DNA of 64,000 bases from Streptomyces genisteinicus. Lineage in GTDB: Bacteria; Actinomycetota; Actinomycetes; Streptomycetales; Streptomycetaceae. The DNA lies in contig NZ_CP060825.1 in assembly GCF_014489615.1 (NCBI RefSeq), positions 2,583,501-2,647,500 of the forward strand, in the 5' to 3' direction. Positions 54,791 to 63,582 of this stretch are shown in pieces; position 1 is the stretch's first letter, and every line of letters begins with the position of its first letter. The translations under genes and the position numbers were made by a program. Below the pieces are notes generated by a model. That model was not told the DNA's origin. It did not search any database and saw only the letters and a list, made by a program, of their open reading frames with translations.

Positions 54791-56044
54791 ATGAACAAGC
54801 GTCAGGGGTACGCGAGCCTCGCTGCCCTCATGGCCGTCGTGGCCCTCATATGCGGCGGCATCTACCTCGGGATCGACACGGTCAGGAACCGTCCCGCCCT
54901 GCGCACGCCGCCGTCCGCGACCCCCGTCTGGCTGGCCACCTGGGCCGCCGCCCCGGTCGCCGCGGCCACGGCGGACGACGGCGCGGGCGCGGTGGGCGAC
55001 GACGGCAGCACCGTACGCAACGTCGTCCACACCAGCATCGGCGGAACGGCCGCCCGCGTCACGCTCTCCAACCTCTACGGCACCGTGCCGCTGCGGATCG
55101 GCTCCGCGTCGCTCGCCGTGGCGGCCGGCGGGGCGGGCGGCGCCGGAGCGGCCGCCGTCCCCGGGTCGGTCCGCCCGGTGCTCTTCGGCGGGGCCCCCGG
55201 CGCGACCGTCGCCCCCGGCGGGCAGCTCGTCAGCGACCCCGTGGCCCTGCGCATCCCGTACGACGGGGACCTGCTGGTCAGCGTCCACGTGCCGGCACCG
55301 GGCGGCCCGGTCACCACCCACACCCATGCGCGCCGGACCTCCTACGTCGCCGGCGGCGACCGCACCCGGGACGAGAGCGGCGACGGGTACGACGCGCGGA
55401 TCCGGTCCTGGCACCATGTGACCGCCGTCGACGTGCTCACCTCGCAGGCGCGCGGCTCGGTCGTCGCCGTCGGCGACTCGATCACCGACGGCGTCACCTC
55501 CACGCCCGACACGGACCGCCGCTGGCCCGACGTCCTCGCCGACCGCCTCGGCGGCCGCTACGGCGTGGTGAACGCGGGCATCAGCGGCAACCGGCTGCTG
55601 CTGGACGGGCGGGGCGAGAGCGCCCTCGGGCGCCTCGACCGCGATGTGTTCTCACGCTCCGGGGCCACGTCGGTGATCGTCGCGATCGGCGTCAACGACC
55701 TGCTGCGCTCCCCGTACGCGGGGACCGGCGAGCAGGTCGTCGCGGGGCTGCGGGAGCTGGCCGGCCGGGCCCGCGCCCAGGGGCTGCACGTGACCGGCGC
55801 GACGATCCTGCCGTGCGCGGGCCATCCGCGCTGCTCGGCGGCGGTGGAGGCCGAGCGGGCCGTGGTCAACCGGGCCGTGCGGTCGGGCACGGTGTTCGAC
55901 TCCGTCGTCGACTTCGACCGCGCGCTGCGCGACCCGTACGCGCCGCGCCGGCTGCTGCCCGCCTACGACTCGGGCGACCACCTCCACCCGAGCGACGCGG
56001 GCTACGCGCGGATGGGGACGGTGGTGGACCCGGCCGGCCTCTGA
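54791..56044 (+). CDS. Secreted SGNH/GDSL hydrolase
   Basis: A 417-residue exported or anchored esterase. An N-terminal hydrophobic segment (AALMAVVALICGGIYLG) acts as signal anchor. Block I VVAVGDSITDGV (nucleophile Ser), block II NAGISGNRLL (Gly), block III IAIGVNDLL (Asn) and block V DHLHPSDAGYARMG (Asp, His) are all intact. Extra N-terminal beta-rich domain of about 180 residues, as in actinomycete GDSL carbohydrate esterases. Only a weak ribosome site. Confidence 0.92.
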   Translation: MNKRQGYASLAALMAVVALICGGIYLGIDTVRNRPALRTPPSATPVWLATWAAAPVAAATADDGAGAVGDDGSTVRNVVHTSIGGTAARVTLSNLYGTVPLRIGSASLAVAAGGAGGAGAAAVPGSVRPVLFGGAPGATVAPGGQLVSDPVALRIPYDGDLLVSVHVPAPGGPVTTHTHARRTSYVAGGDRTRDESGDGYDARIRSWHHVTAVDVLTSQARGSVVAVGDSITDGVTSTPDTDRRWPDVLADRLGGRYGVVNAGISGNRLLLDGRGESALGRLDRDVFSRSGATSVIVAIGVNDLLRSPYAGTGEQVVAGLRELAGRARAQGLHVTGATILPCAGHPRCSAAVEAERAVVNRAVRSGTVFDSVVDFDRALRDPYAPRRLLPAYDSGDHLHPSDAGYARMGTVVDPAGL

Positions 56045-56149
56045 GCGCCCGCCGGCCTGCGGGCACCGGCCACCGGACCGGAAGCGCCCGGTCCGGGAAA
56101 ACCCGCACCCGGACCGGAAGCGCCCGGCAGGGCACGGCCCCGCGGCGGC

Positions 56150-56854
56150 TCAGCCGAGCTCCTTGCGCTTGCGTTCCTGCTTCTCCAGCCGGGCCTGCTC
56201 GGCGCGTGCCGCCTTCAGCCGCTGCTTCTCCGCCCTCGTCTGCTTGCGCTCCGCGGCGACGCCGCCCATCAGGGCCACGCCGCGCACGACGACGCGCGGG
56301 GCGTCCGGGTCCGGCCGGCCCTCGACGGTGCCCTCCTCGGCGAAGCCGCCCATCAACCCGATGCCGGTGACCTGGAGATGGACGTCGGGAGGCACGGCGA
56401 CGTGCACACCGCCCATGACGGCGATGCAGGTGATCACGGTCTCCCGGTCCTCGAAACTGGCGTCGCGCAGGTCGAGTTCGCCGCCCGCCATCACCGCCAC
56501 CGCGGTGAAGGACCGGCCGACGGTCCAGGTGCCCTTGCGGCTGAAGCCGCCCCAGAAGGCGAAGGCACTGCTGGAGGTCGCCGGGAGGCCGATCCGGTCC
56601 CGCCAGCGGGTCCGCGCCGGGGCCCCCGCGGGGTCGCCCGCCGGGAGCGGGTCCGCCGCTCCGGCGCCGGGGGCGGGCAAGTCCGCCACCAGGGGCACCA
56701 GTTCACCGTGGGTGCGGGCGCGGTAGGCGATGTCGAGACGCTGCTCGAACTCCTCCATGTCGAGGCGCCCCTCGGCCACCGCGTCGCGCAGGCGCTCGGC
56801 CACGCGCTCCCGTTCCGCATCGGAGGCCCGCATCTCGGGGAGTTCGCTCGTCAT
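56150..56854 (-). CDS. DUF1707 protein with LiaF-like C-terminal domain
   Basis: A 234-residue protein. DUF1707 at 5-60 (MRASDAERERVAERLRDA, LDMEEFEQRLDIAYRAR) is followed by a LiaF/cell-wall-active-antibiotic-response-like beta domain with repeated VMAGGELDLRDASF, VMGGVHVAVPPDV and LMGGFAEEG turns, and a Lys/Arg-rich coiled tail. It lies nine bases after the ABC ATPase stop, so it is the last gene of that operon. Envelope-stress link is by family only. Confidence 0.85.
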   Translation of the reverse strand: MTSELPEMRASDAERERVAERLRDAVAEGRLDMEEFEQRLDIAYRARTHGELVPLVADLPAPGAGAADPLPAGDPAGAPARTRWRDRIGLPATSSSAFAFWGGFSRKGTWTVGRSFTAVAVMAGGELDLRDASFEDRETVITCIAVMGGVHVAVPPDVHLQVTGIGLMGGFAEEGTVEGRPDPDAPRVVVRGVALMGGVAAERKQTRAEKQRLKAARAEQARLEKQERKRKELG

Positions 56855-56863
56855 GCGGTCAGC

Positions 56864-57919
56864 CTAGTCAGCGGAGCGGTCCGCGTACATCTTGGCGATC
56901 ACCGCTTCGATGTCGGGTTCCCGGACCGACAGGTCCACCAGCGGCCACCGCTGGGCGAGCGCGGCGACCAGCGGGGCCGCGGAGGCGGACGCGGGGAAGG
57001 CCAGCCACTGCCGCGGTCCCTCGACCTTCACCGTGCGCGTCCCCTCCAGCGCGATGGGCGGCAGTTCGCGTTCGAGGTCGACGACGAGGGTCCGCTCGCT
57101 CTCCCCGATCTCGTGCAGCCCCGCGAGCGCCCCGTCGTACATCAGGCGGCCGTGGTCGATGACCATGACCCGGCGGCACAACTGCTCGATGTCGGTGAGG
57201 TCGTGGGTGGTCAGCAGCACGGTGGTGCCGCGCTCGGCGTTGAGTTCGCGCAGGAAGTCGCGGACCTTCGCCTTGGAGACCACGTCCAGGCCGATCGTCG
57301 GCTCGTCCAGATAGAGGACCTCCGGGTCGTGCAGCAGGGCCGCCGCGATGTCGCCGCGCATCCGCTGCCCCAGCGACAGCTGGCGCACCGGCACGTCCAT
57401 CAGGTCGCCGAGGGAGAGCAGTTCGGTGCACCGGTCGAGGTTGTCGCGGAAGACGGCGTCGGGCACCCGGTACATCCGGTGCATCAGCCGGTAGGAGTCG
57501 CGCAGCGGCAGGTCCCACCACAGGGTGGTGCGCTGGCCGAAGACGACGCCGATCCGGCGGGCGAGCCGGGTGCGCTCGCGGGACGGGTCGATGCCGGCGA
57601 CCCGCAGGCTGCCGCCGCTGGGGGTGAGGATGCCGGTGAGCATCTTGATCGTGGTCGACTTCCCGGCGCCGTTCGGGCCGATGTAGCCCACCATCTCGCC
57701 GCGCGCCACGGTGAAGCTGATCCCGTCGACGGCCCGCACCCGGTGCCGTTCGCGCCGCAGCCGGCCCGTCCTGCGCCGCACCTCGAAGACCTTCTCGACG
57801 CCGTCGAGCGCGATGAAGCCCGCCCCGCCGGCACCGGGGTCCGGCCCGGCGCGGCCGGTGCCCGTGCGCGCGGCGCCGTCCGGGGAGTGGTGGGCGGGGG
57901 TGGGGTTCCCCATGTCCAT
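56864..57919 (-). CDS. ABC-2 type exporter ATPase
   Basis: A 351-residue ATP-binding subunit; ATG at 57919 with TGAGGA five bases upstream. Walker A GYIGPNGAGKSTTIKML, Q-loop GVVFGQRTTLWWDLP, signature QLSLGQRMRGDIAAALLHDP, Walker B VLYLDEPTIGLD and switch His TTHDLTDIEQL are intact. The FGQRTTLWWDLP and SLGQRMR variants are typical of ATPases paired with PF06182 permeases. Works with the two permeases upstream. Substrate unknown. Confidence 0.93.
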   Translation of the reverse strand: MDMGNPTPAHHSPDGAARTGTGRAGPDPGAGGAGFIALDGVEKVFEVRRRTGRLRRERHRVRAVDGISFTVARGEMVGYIGPNGAGKSTTIKMLTGILTPSGGSLRVAGIDPSRERTRLARRIGVVFGQRTTLWWDLPLRDSYRLMHRMYRVPDAVFRDNLDRCTELLSLGDLMDVPVRQLSLGQRMRGDIAAALLHDPEVLYLDEPTIGLDVVSKAKVRDFLRELNAERGTTVLLTTHDLTDIEQLCRRVMVIDHGRLMYDGALAGLHEIGESERTLVVDLERELPPIALEGTRTVKVEGPRQWLAFPASASAAPLVAALAQRWPLVDLSVREPDIEAVIAKMYADRSAD

Positions 57920-57927
57920 GTGCGTCC

Positions 57928-58731
57928 TCAGTTTCCGGTGCTGCGGTACGCGCGGAGCCCCGTGCGCCACGCCAGCCCGGCGAGCCCGAGGCAGACGGCG
58001 GCGACGACGGGCGGCAGGAGCGCCAGCCAGCCGGGCAGGCCCAGCGGGTTCTCCCGGTCCAGGACGTACAGCGACGGCACCCAGTTGACGAAGGCGAGCG
58101 GCACGACGAACGTCACCCCGCGCACCAGGTCCTTGGCGAACAGCGACGGCGGGTACTGGAGCAGTGTGTTCCCGCCGTAGGTGAAGGCGTTCTGCACCTC
58201 GGCGGCGTCCAGCGCGAAGAACTGGAACGCGGCGCCCGCGACGAAGAGCGACCCGAAGATCAGCCCGCCGCACAGCAGCATCATGGGCACCGCGGCGACC
58301 CTGCCCGGCGTCCAGTCGACGTCCAGGGTCCACAGGGCGTAGCCGAGCACCAGCAGCCCCTGGGTGACGCGGCCGAGGCGGCGCAGCGCGAACCGGTCGG
58401 CGGCCACCTGGGCGAGCACCGGCACGGGCCGCACCAGCAGGGTGTCGAGGGTGCCGTCGCGCACCCGCCGCCCGAGCCGGTCCATGGAGCCCAGCACCAG
58501 GTCGGCCAGGCCGAACGCGGTGCTCGTGGTCCCGTAGAGAAACGCGATCTCCGGCAGCGACCAGCCGCCGAGCGCGTCCACGTGGGAGAACATCAGCAGG
58601 ATCGTCACGAAGTCGAAGCCGGTGGCCACGAAGTTCCCGAACGCCGTCATCGCGAACGACGCCCGGTAGGCCATCGTGGAGCGGACCCACATCGCCACGA
58701 TCAGCCCATAGGCCCGCACCGCCTCAGCCAC
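57928..58731 (-). CDS. ABC-2 permease (PF06182 type), second subunit
   Basis: A 267-residue membrane protein with about six spans. GTLDTLLVRPVPVLAQVAAD is a conserved cytoplasmic loop; EVQNAFTYGGNTLLQYPPSL precedes the last spans. GTG start overlapping the upstream permease stop by eight bases, and eight bases from the ATPase start, so the operon is tight. Forms the channel with the other permease. Confidence 0.88.
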   Translation of the reverse strand: MAEAVRAYGLIVAMWVRSTMAYRASFAMTAFGNFVATGFDFVTILLMFSHVDALGGWSLPEIAFLYGTTSTAFGLADLVLGSMDRLGRRVRDGTLDTLLVRPVPVLAQVAADRFALRRLGRVTQGLLVLGYALWTLDVDWTPGRVAAVPMMLLCGGLIFGSLFVAGAAFQFFALDAAEVQNAFTYGGNTLLQYPPSLFAKDLVRGVTFVVPLAFVNWVPSLYVLDRENPLGLPGWLALLPPVVAAVCLGLAGLAWRTGLRAYRSTGN

Positions 58732-59524
58732 CCTGGACCACCACCCGCCGGGTCGCGACGGCCTGGAGCAGCCGGCCCGCGGCGAGCAGGACGACGGCCC
58801 ACCCGGCCTGGAACGCGAAGGCCCCCACCAGTGCGCCGCCCTCGTACGTGCCCAGGAAGACGTCCGCCGGGACCTGGAGCAGCGAGGACCAGGGCAGCGC
58901 CCGGGCCACCTCGCCGAGCACGCCCGGGAAGAGGTTCAGCGGCAGCAGCATGCCGGAGAAGAACAGCGCCACGAGCCAGGCCAACTGGGTGACCCCGGCG
59001 CCGTCCATCAGCCAGAACGCGGACAGCGCCACGAGGAAGCGGATGGCGAAGCTCACCACCACGCCCAGCGTCACCGACACCAGGAAGGCGAGCCAGGTCA
59101 GCGGGGAGGCGGGGACCGCCAGGTCGAAGGCGAACGCGCCGATCGCCATCGGCGCGATCCCGCGCCCGACGAAGTGGAACGCGGCCCGCCCGAGGTCACC
59201 CGCCAGCCACCACAGCTGCAGGTCGGCCGGCCGGTACAGGTCGACGGCGACGTCCCCGGTGCGGATGCGTTCGACCAGTTCGTCCTCGAAGCCGCCGCCC
59301 ATCATGGAGCAGGTCATCAGCAGCGCCTGACCGAGCCACACATAGGTCAGCGCCTGGGACAGGTCGTAGCCTCCGAGCTGCGGCCGCTCGTCCCACAGGG
59401 CCGTGTAGGTGTACGCCATGATGAAGCCGAAGACCGTGTTGGTGAACAGGCCCGCCGCGGTCGCCACCCGGTACGTCGCATGGCGCCGGAAGCCGCCCGC
59501 CGCGACGATCGCATAGAGCCGCAC
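58724..59524 (-). CDS. ABC-2 permease (PF06182 type), first subunit
   Basis: A 266-residue permease with about six spans. VRLYAIVAAGGFRRHATYR opens the family; RIRTGDVAVDLYRPADLQLW is the equivalent conserved loop. The GTG at 59524 is chosen because GGGGGAG lies four bases upstream and homologues start similarly; GTG 59527 and ATG 59578 are alternatives. It heads the four-gene operon. The 5' flank (59575-59635) has degenerate tandem repeats of about 17 bases. Confidence 0.85.
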   Translation of the reverse strand: MRLYAIVAAGGFRRHATYRVATAAGLFTNTVFGFIMAYTYTALWDERPQLGGYDLSQALTYVWLGQALLMTCSMMGGGFEDELVERIRTGDVAVDLYRPADLQLWWLAGDLGRAAFHFVGRGIAPMAIGAFAFDLAVPASPLTWLAFLVSVTLGVVVSFAIRFLVALSAFWLMDGAGVTQLAWLVALFFSGMLLPLNLFPGVLGEVARALPWSSLLQVPADVFLGTYEGGALVGAFAFQAGWAVVLLAAGRLLQAVATRRVVVQGG

Positions 59525-59755
59525 CACGCTCCCCCGCCCCCTCGCCGTCCGCACCCGTGCTCGGCCGTCCGCGCTCATGTGCCGTGCCCACGAGCCGCGC
59601 CCACGAGCCGTGCTCATCTGCCGTGCTCATGTGCGCCCCGTCCGTACCAAAGCGCACGACCCTAGCCGAGCCCCGCGCCGCCCCGCGAGCGCATTTCCGG
59701 CCGCCTCGTGTCCGGATCCGGGGGATATCACCCGTAAAAGTGCACTATGGGGTTC

Positions 59756-62122
59756 ATGAGTGACGAGCCGCAGCAGCAGAGCTGGACCCCCCGGGACGCG
59801 ACCGTGCCCGGTCCGGCCGAGCCCGCGCCCGCCGGGAAGACGTCAGGCAGGACCCGCCCACGGCGCACCGGCTGGCGGCGCGTCATCCCCACCTGGCGGA
59901 TCGTCCTCGGCACCACCCTGGCCGTCGCCGTGCTGCTCATCGGCGGATTCCTCGCCGGCTACCTGCTCGTCGACATCCCCGCCGCCAACGCCTCGGCCAC
60001 CGCACAGACCAACGTCTACCTCTACCGCGACGGCACCCCCATCGCCCGCGACGGCGAGGTCAACCGGGAGAACATCCCCCTCGACCAGGTCCCCCTCACC
60101 GTCCAGCGCGCCGTACTCGCCGCCGAGGACCGCGACTTCTGGACCCAGCCCGCGATCGACCCGCCCGCCATGGTCCGCGGCGCCTGGAACACCGTCACCG
60201 GCAAGGGCCGCCAGTCCGGTTCCACCATCACCCAGCAGTACGTGAAGAACTACTACCTCGTGCAGGAACAGACCGTCACCCGCAAGGTCAAGGAGTTCTT
60301 CATCGCCGTCAAGCTCGGCCGCGAGCAGAGCAAGAGCGACATCCTCCAGGGCTACCTCAACACCAGCTACTTCGGCCGCAACGCCTACGGCATCCAGGCC
60401 GCCGCCCAGGCCTACTACGGCAAGGACGTCTCCGCCCTCGGCACCGCCGAGGGCGCCTACCTCGCCTCCCTGCTCAAGGCCCCCAGCGCCTACGACGTCG
60501 CCGCCCACCCCCGCAACCGCGACGCCGCCCTCGCCCGCTGGAACTACGTCCTCGACGGCATGGTCAAGGAGAAGTGGCTCACCCCCGCCGCACGCGACGC
60601 CATGCGCTTCCCCACCCCCCGGGCCGACAAGGCCTCCACCGGCCTCTCCGGCCAGCGCGGATACATCGTCCAGGCCGTCCGCGACCACCTGGCGGCGACC
60701 GGAACGATCGACGAGAAGACCCTCGCCACCGGCGGCCACCGCATCACCACCACCCTCGACCCGGCCAAGCAGGACGCCTTCACCCGCGCCGTCGACGAGG
60801 AGGTCACCTCCCAGCTCTCCGACGACAACGACGCCGACCGCAACGTCCGCGTCGGCGGCGCCTCCGTCGACCCCGCCACCGGCGAGATCGTCGCCATGTA
60901 CGGCGGCGTCGACTACACCCGCCAGTACGTCAACAACGCCACCCGCCGCGACTACCAGGTCGGCTCCAGCTTCAAGCCTTTCGTCTTCACCGCCGCCGTC
61001 GAGAACGGCTCCACCACCCAGAGCGGCCGGCGCATCACCCCCAACACCGTCTACGACGGCACCAGCGCCCGCCCCGTCCAGGGCTGGACCGGCAGCGAGT
61101 ACGCCCCCGAGAACGAGGACCACGTCTCCTACGGCCCCGTCTCCATCAGCCGCGCCACCGACGAATCCGTCAACGCCGTGTACGCGCAGATGGCCGTCGA
61201 CGTCGGCCCCGACAAGGTCCGCAGCACCGCCGTCGCCCTCGGCCTGCCCGCCGCCACACCCGACCTGACCGCCGCACCCTCCATCGCCCTCGGCACCGCC
61301 ACCGCCAGCGTCGTCGACATGGCCGAGGCCTACAGCACCCTCGCCAACCACGGCAGGCACACCGAGAACACCCTCGTCACCAAGGTCACCCGCAACGGGT
61401 CCGACATCGCCCTCCCCGAACGCCCCACCCGGCGCGCCGTCTCCCGGGAAGCCGCCGACACCACCACCGCCATCCTCCAGAGCGTGGTCGACGGAGGCAC
61501 CGGAGCCGCCGCCGGAGCCGTCGGCCGGCCCGCCGCAGGCAAGACCGGCACCGCCGAGGAGGACCGCGCCGCCTGGTTCGCCGGCTACACCCCCGACCTC
61601 GTCACCGTCGTCGCCGTCATGGGCCAGGACCCGAAGACCGGCGCCCAGACCCCGCTCTACGGAGCCCTCGGCGCACCCCGCGTCAACGGCGGCGGCATCC
61701 CCGCCGAGATCTGGGCCCGCTACACCTCCGCCGCCCTCGAGGGCAGCGAGGTGCGCGGCTTCGACCTCGAAGTGACCGAGCCCATCAAGGAACCCGACGA
61801 AGCCGAGGCGTCCGCGGAAGCCGACTCCTCCACGCAGCCCTACGACGCCGAGGGCGAGGGCGAGGGCGAGGAGGACGGCTCCGACAGCGGCTGGGAGGAA
61901 GGCGCGGGCGGCCCCGGCGCACCCACCGGCCCCGGCCGGACCAGCGCCCCCGCACCCACCGGCAGCCCGGACGCCCGGCGCCCCGGCACCGCCCCCGGTG
62001 GACCGCCGGCCACGGCCCCCACGACCGCACCGCCCGCCGCCCGGCCCGCCGCCGCGGCCGACCCGGCACCCGGCCCCGCCCCGGACGCCCCGGCACCCGG
62101 TACCGGCGGCACGCCCCGGTGA
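59756..62122 (+). CDS. Bifunctional class A penicillin-binding protein
   Basis: A 788-residue peptidoglycan synthase. Cytoplasmic N-terminus, one membrane anchor (about 50-73), GT51 glycosyltransferase (AAEDRDFW with Glu near 124, GSTITQQYVKNYY, RKVKEFFIAVKL) and transpeptidase with SSFK (Ser404, Lys407), SVN (471-473) and KTG (596-598). The final 110 residues are an acidic stretch then a Pro/Ala-rich tail, usual in Streptomyces. ATG 59756 is preferred to 59747 because GGGG precedes it. It uses lipid II to extend and crosslink the wall. Confidence 0.95.
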   Translation: MSDEPQQQSWTPRDATVPGPAEPAPAGKTSGRTRPRRTGWRRVIPTWRIVLGTTLAVAVLLIGGFLAGYLLVDIPAANASATAQTNVYLYRDGTPIARDGEVNRENIPLDQVPLTVQRAVLAAEDRDFWTQPAIDPPAMVRGAWNTVTGKGRQSGSTITQQYVKNYYLVQEQTVTRKVKEFFIAVKLGREQSKSDILQGYLNTSYFGRNAYGIQAAAQAYYGKDVSALGTAEGAYLASLLKAPSAYDVAAHPRNRDAALARWNYVLDGMVKEKWLTPAARDAMRFPTPRADKASTGLSGQRGYIVQAVRDHLAATGTIDEKTLATGGHRITTTLDPAKQDAFTRAVDEEVTSQLSDDNDADRNVRVGGASVDPATGEIVAMYGGVDYTRQYVNNATRRDYQVGSSFKPFVFTAAVENGSTTQSGRRITPNTVYDGTSARPVQGWTGSEYAPENEDHVSYGPVSISRATDESVNAVYAQMAVDVGPDKVRSTAVALGLPAATPDLTAAPSIALGTATASVVDMAEAYSTLANHGRHTENTLVTKVTRNGSDIALPERPTRRAVSREAADTTTAILQSVVDGGTGAAAGAVGRPAAGKTGTAEEDRAAWFAGYTPDLVTVVAVMGQDPKTGAQTPLYGALGAPRVNGGGIPAEIWARYTSAALEGSEVRGFDLEVTEPIKEPDEAEASAEADSSTQPYDAEGEGEGEEDGSDSGWEEGAGGPGAPTGPGRTSAPAPTGSPDARRPGTAPGGPPATAPTTAPPAARPAAAADPAPGPAPDAPAPGTGGTPR

Positions 62123-62214
62123 CCGCGGCCCGGTGACCCCGTACCGGTGACCGGCCCGGTGATCCCGTACCGGTGACCCCGTACCAGTGACCCCGTACCA
62201 GTGACCGGCCCGGT
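62118..62214. repeat. 14-base tandem repeat (GGTGACCCCGTACC-like)
   Basis: About seven imperfect tandem units alternate GGTGACCCCGTACC and GGTGACCGGCCC forms between the PBP stop and the SMR stop. Convergent intergenic minisatellite; no gene. Confidence 0.85.
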
Positions 62215-62224
62215 GCCCGATGGA

Positions 62225-62545
62225 TCAGTGCCCCGACGTCGCCTTCAGACCCACCACGGCCACCAGCAGCAGACACACGAAGAAGATCCGGGCCGCCGTC
62301 ACCGGCTCGTCCAGCACCAGCATCCCCACCACCGCCGCACCCGCGGCACCGATACCGACCCACACCCCGTACGCCGTACCGATCGGCAGCGTCTTCGCCG
62401 CCTGCGCCAGCAGCACCATGCTGGCCACGATCCCCAGACCGGTGAACACACTCGGCCACAGCCGGGTGAACCCCTCCGTGAACTTCATCCCGATCGACCA
62501 GCCCACTTCGAGCAGACCCGCGACGATCAACAGAACCCAGGCCAT
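62225..62545 (-). CDS. sugE: SMR-family guanidinium exporter (SugE/Gdx type)
   Basis: A 106-residue four-span transporter; ATG at 62545 with GGAGG seven bases upstream. Central Glu13 (LLIVAGLLEVGWSIGMKF), ending after LVAVVGLKATSGH, is typical of the Gdx subgroup rather than multidrug EmrE. Works as a dual-topology dimer exchanging guanidinium for protons. A guanidine-III riboswitch lies 35 bases upstream, strongly supporting the substrate. Confidence 0.93.
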   Translation of the reverse strand: MAWVLLIVAGLLEVGWSIGMKFTEGFTRLWPSVFTGLGIVASMVLLAQAAKTLPIGTAYGVWVGIGAAGAAVVGMLVLDEPVTAARIFFVCLLLVAVVGLKATSGH

Positions 62546-62579
62546 GACGGCACCTCCGACAGACGGCGAAAACACGGAT

Positions 62580-62620
62580 GCGTCGTCTTTGCGAAGCCCG
62601 GTACGGCGCGTCTCGTCGGG
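62580..62620 (-). promoter_or_regulatory. Guanidine-III riboswitch (ykkC-III)
   Basis: On the minus strand CCCGACGAGACGCGCCGTAC, then CGGGCTTCGCAAAGACGACG, closely match the Thermobifida fusca guanidine-III aptamer. CCCG/CGGG forms P1; the GCGCCGT loop can pair with ACGACGC to form the pseudoknot with one mismatch; the CAAAGACG core is kept. It would bind guanidinium and expose the ribosome site of the exporter mRNA. Confidence 0.88.
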
Positions 62621-62709
62621 TCCCCCCCACCGTAGCAAGCAGCGGCCACGGCACTCATGCCAAGGGCCGGTGACCTCCGCCACCGGCCCCGCTCACACCC
62701 CCGACACGG

Positions 62710-63066
62710 CTACAGATACAGCCCCGTCGAATCCTCCGAACCCTGGAACCGGTCGGCGGCCACCGCGTGCAGATCACGCTCACGCATCAGCACGTACGCC
62801 ACACCCCGCACCTCGACCTCGGCACGGTCCTCCGGGTCGTACAGCACCCGGTCCCCGATCTCCACCGTGCGCACGTTCTGCCCGACCGCGACCACCTCGG
62901 CCCACGCCAGACGCCGCCCGACCGCCGCGGTCGCCGGGATCACGATGCCCCCGCTGGAGCGCCGTTCACCCTCGGGAATGTCCGTCCGCACCAGCACACG
63001 ATCGTGCAGCATCCGGATCGGAAGCTTGTCGTGCCGGTCCCTGTGCTCATCTCTGCTGGCGCTCAC
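62710..63066 (-). CDS. GroES-like co-chaperonin
   Basis: A 118-residue protein matching Cpn10: RMLHDRVLVRTDIPEGERRS, GGIVIPATAA and EVVAVGQNVRTVEIGDRVLY; the mobile loop is between. It has about 18 extra N-terminal residues and a diverged C-terminus, and no groEL is nearby, so it is a secondary copy. The GTG start at 63066 has only a weak ribosome site. Confidence 0.88.
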   Translation of the reverse strand: MSASRDEHRDRHDKLPIRMLHDRVLVRTDIPEGERRSSGGIVIPATAAVGRRLAWAEVVAVGQNVRTVEIGDRVLYDPEDRAEVEVRGVAYVLMRERDLHAVAADRFQGSEDSTGLYL

Positions 63067-63109
63067 CCGACGAACCTACCCGCCCCGGCCGCCCCGGCGC
63101 CCCACAGGG

Positions 63110-63427
63110 TCACCGGCGCCTGCGCGCCGACACCGCCAGCAGACCCACCAGCCCCACCGCCACGAGCGCCACCGGCACCACACGCTCCAGCCGCGGCGCG
63201 CCGTCCTCCGACACGAACCGGGACTTCACGTCCGACACCTTGCGGTTCACCGCGACGAACGCCCGTCCGGCCGTCGCGTCGACCGTGGACGCCACCTTCG
63301 CCTTCGCGTCACCGATCACCGTCCTGGGATGCACACGCACACCGATCTCGTCGAGCATCTCCGCAAGCTGCTCGCGCCGGCGGACGATGTCCGCCTCGAT
63401 CTGCGCAGGGGTCCTGGTATCCGACAC
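63110..63427 (-). CDS. DUF3618 membrane protein
   Basis: A 105-residue protein; GTG at 63427 with GGGAGG seven bases upstream. DTRTPAQIEADIVRRREQLA is the DUF3618 signature; a C-terminal span VVPVALVAVGLVGLLAV ends in RRRR. Common in actinobacteria beside stress genes; function unknown. It diverges from the peroxiredoxin. Confidence 0.9.
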   Translation of the reverse strand: MSDTRTPAQIEADIVRRREQLAEMLDEIGVRVHPRTVIGDAKAKVASTVDATAGRAFVAVNRKVSDVKSRFVSEDGAPRLERVVPVALVAVGLVGLLAVSARRRR

Positions 63428-63582
63428 CGCGCCGCCTCCCTGGTCCTGTCGTCGTCCTGTGGCCGTGATCCTTCGGTCCTGCATCGACAGTCTGTCAGTT
63501 GCCTCGGCTCCGCACCCCACGGCACCCCCATTACGCTCGACGGCGTACAGCCTCACGGCCCCCCAGCAACGTACGGAGAACC

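Noticed and set aside
59525..59657. Longer N-terminus for the first ABC permease
   Set aside because: The extension is a repeat-derived Arg/Gly-rich stretch lacking a ribosome site; the GTG at 59524 fits family starts.
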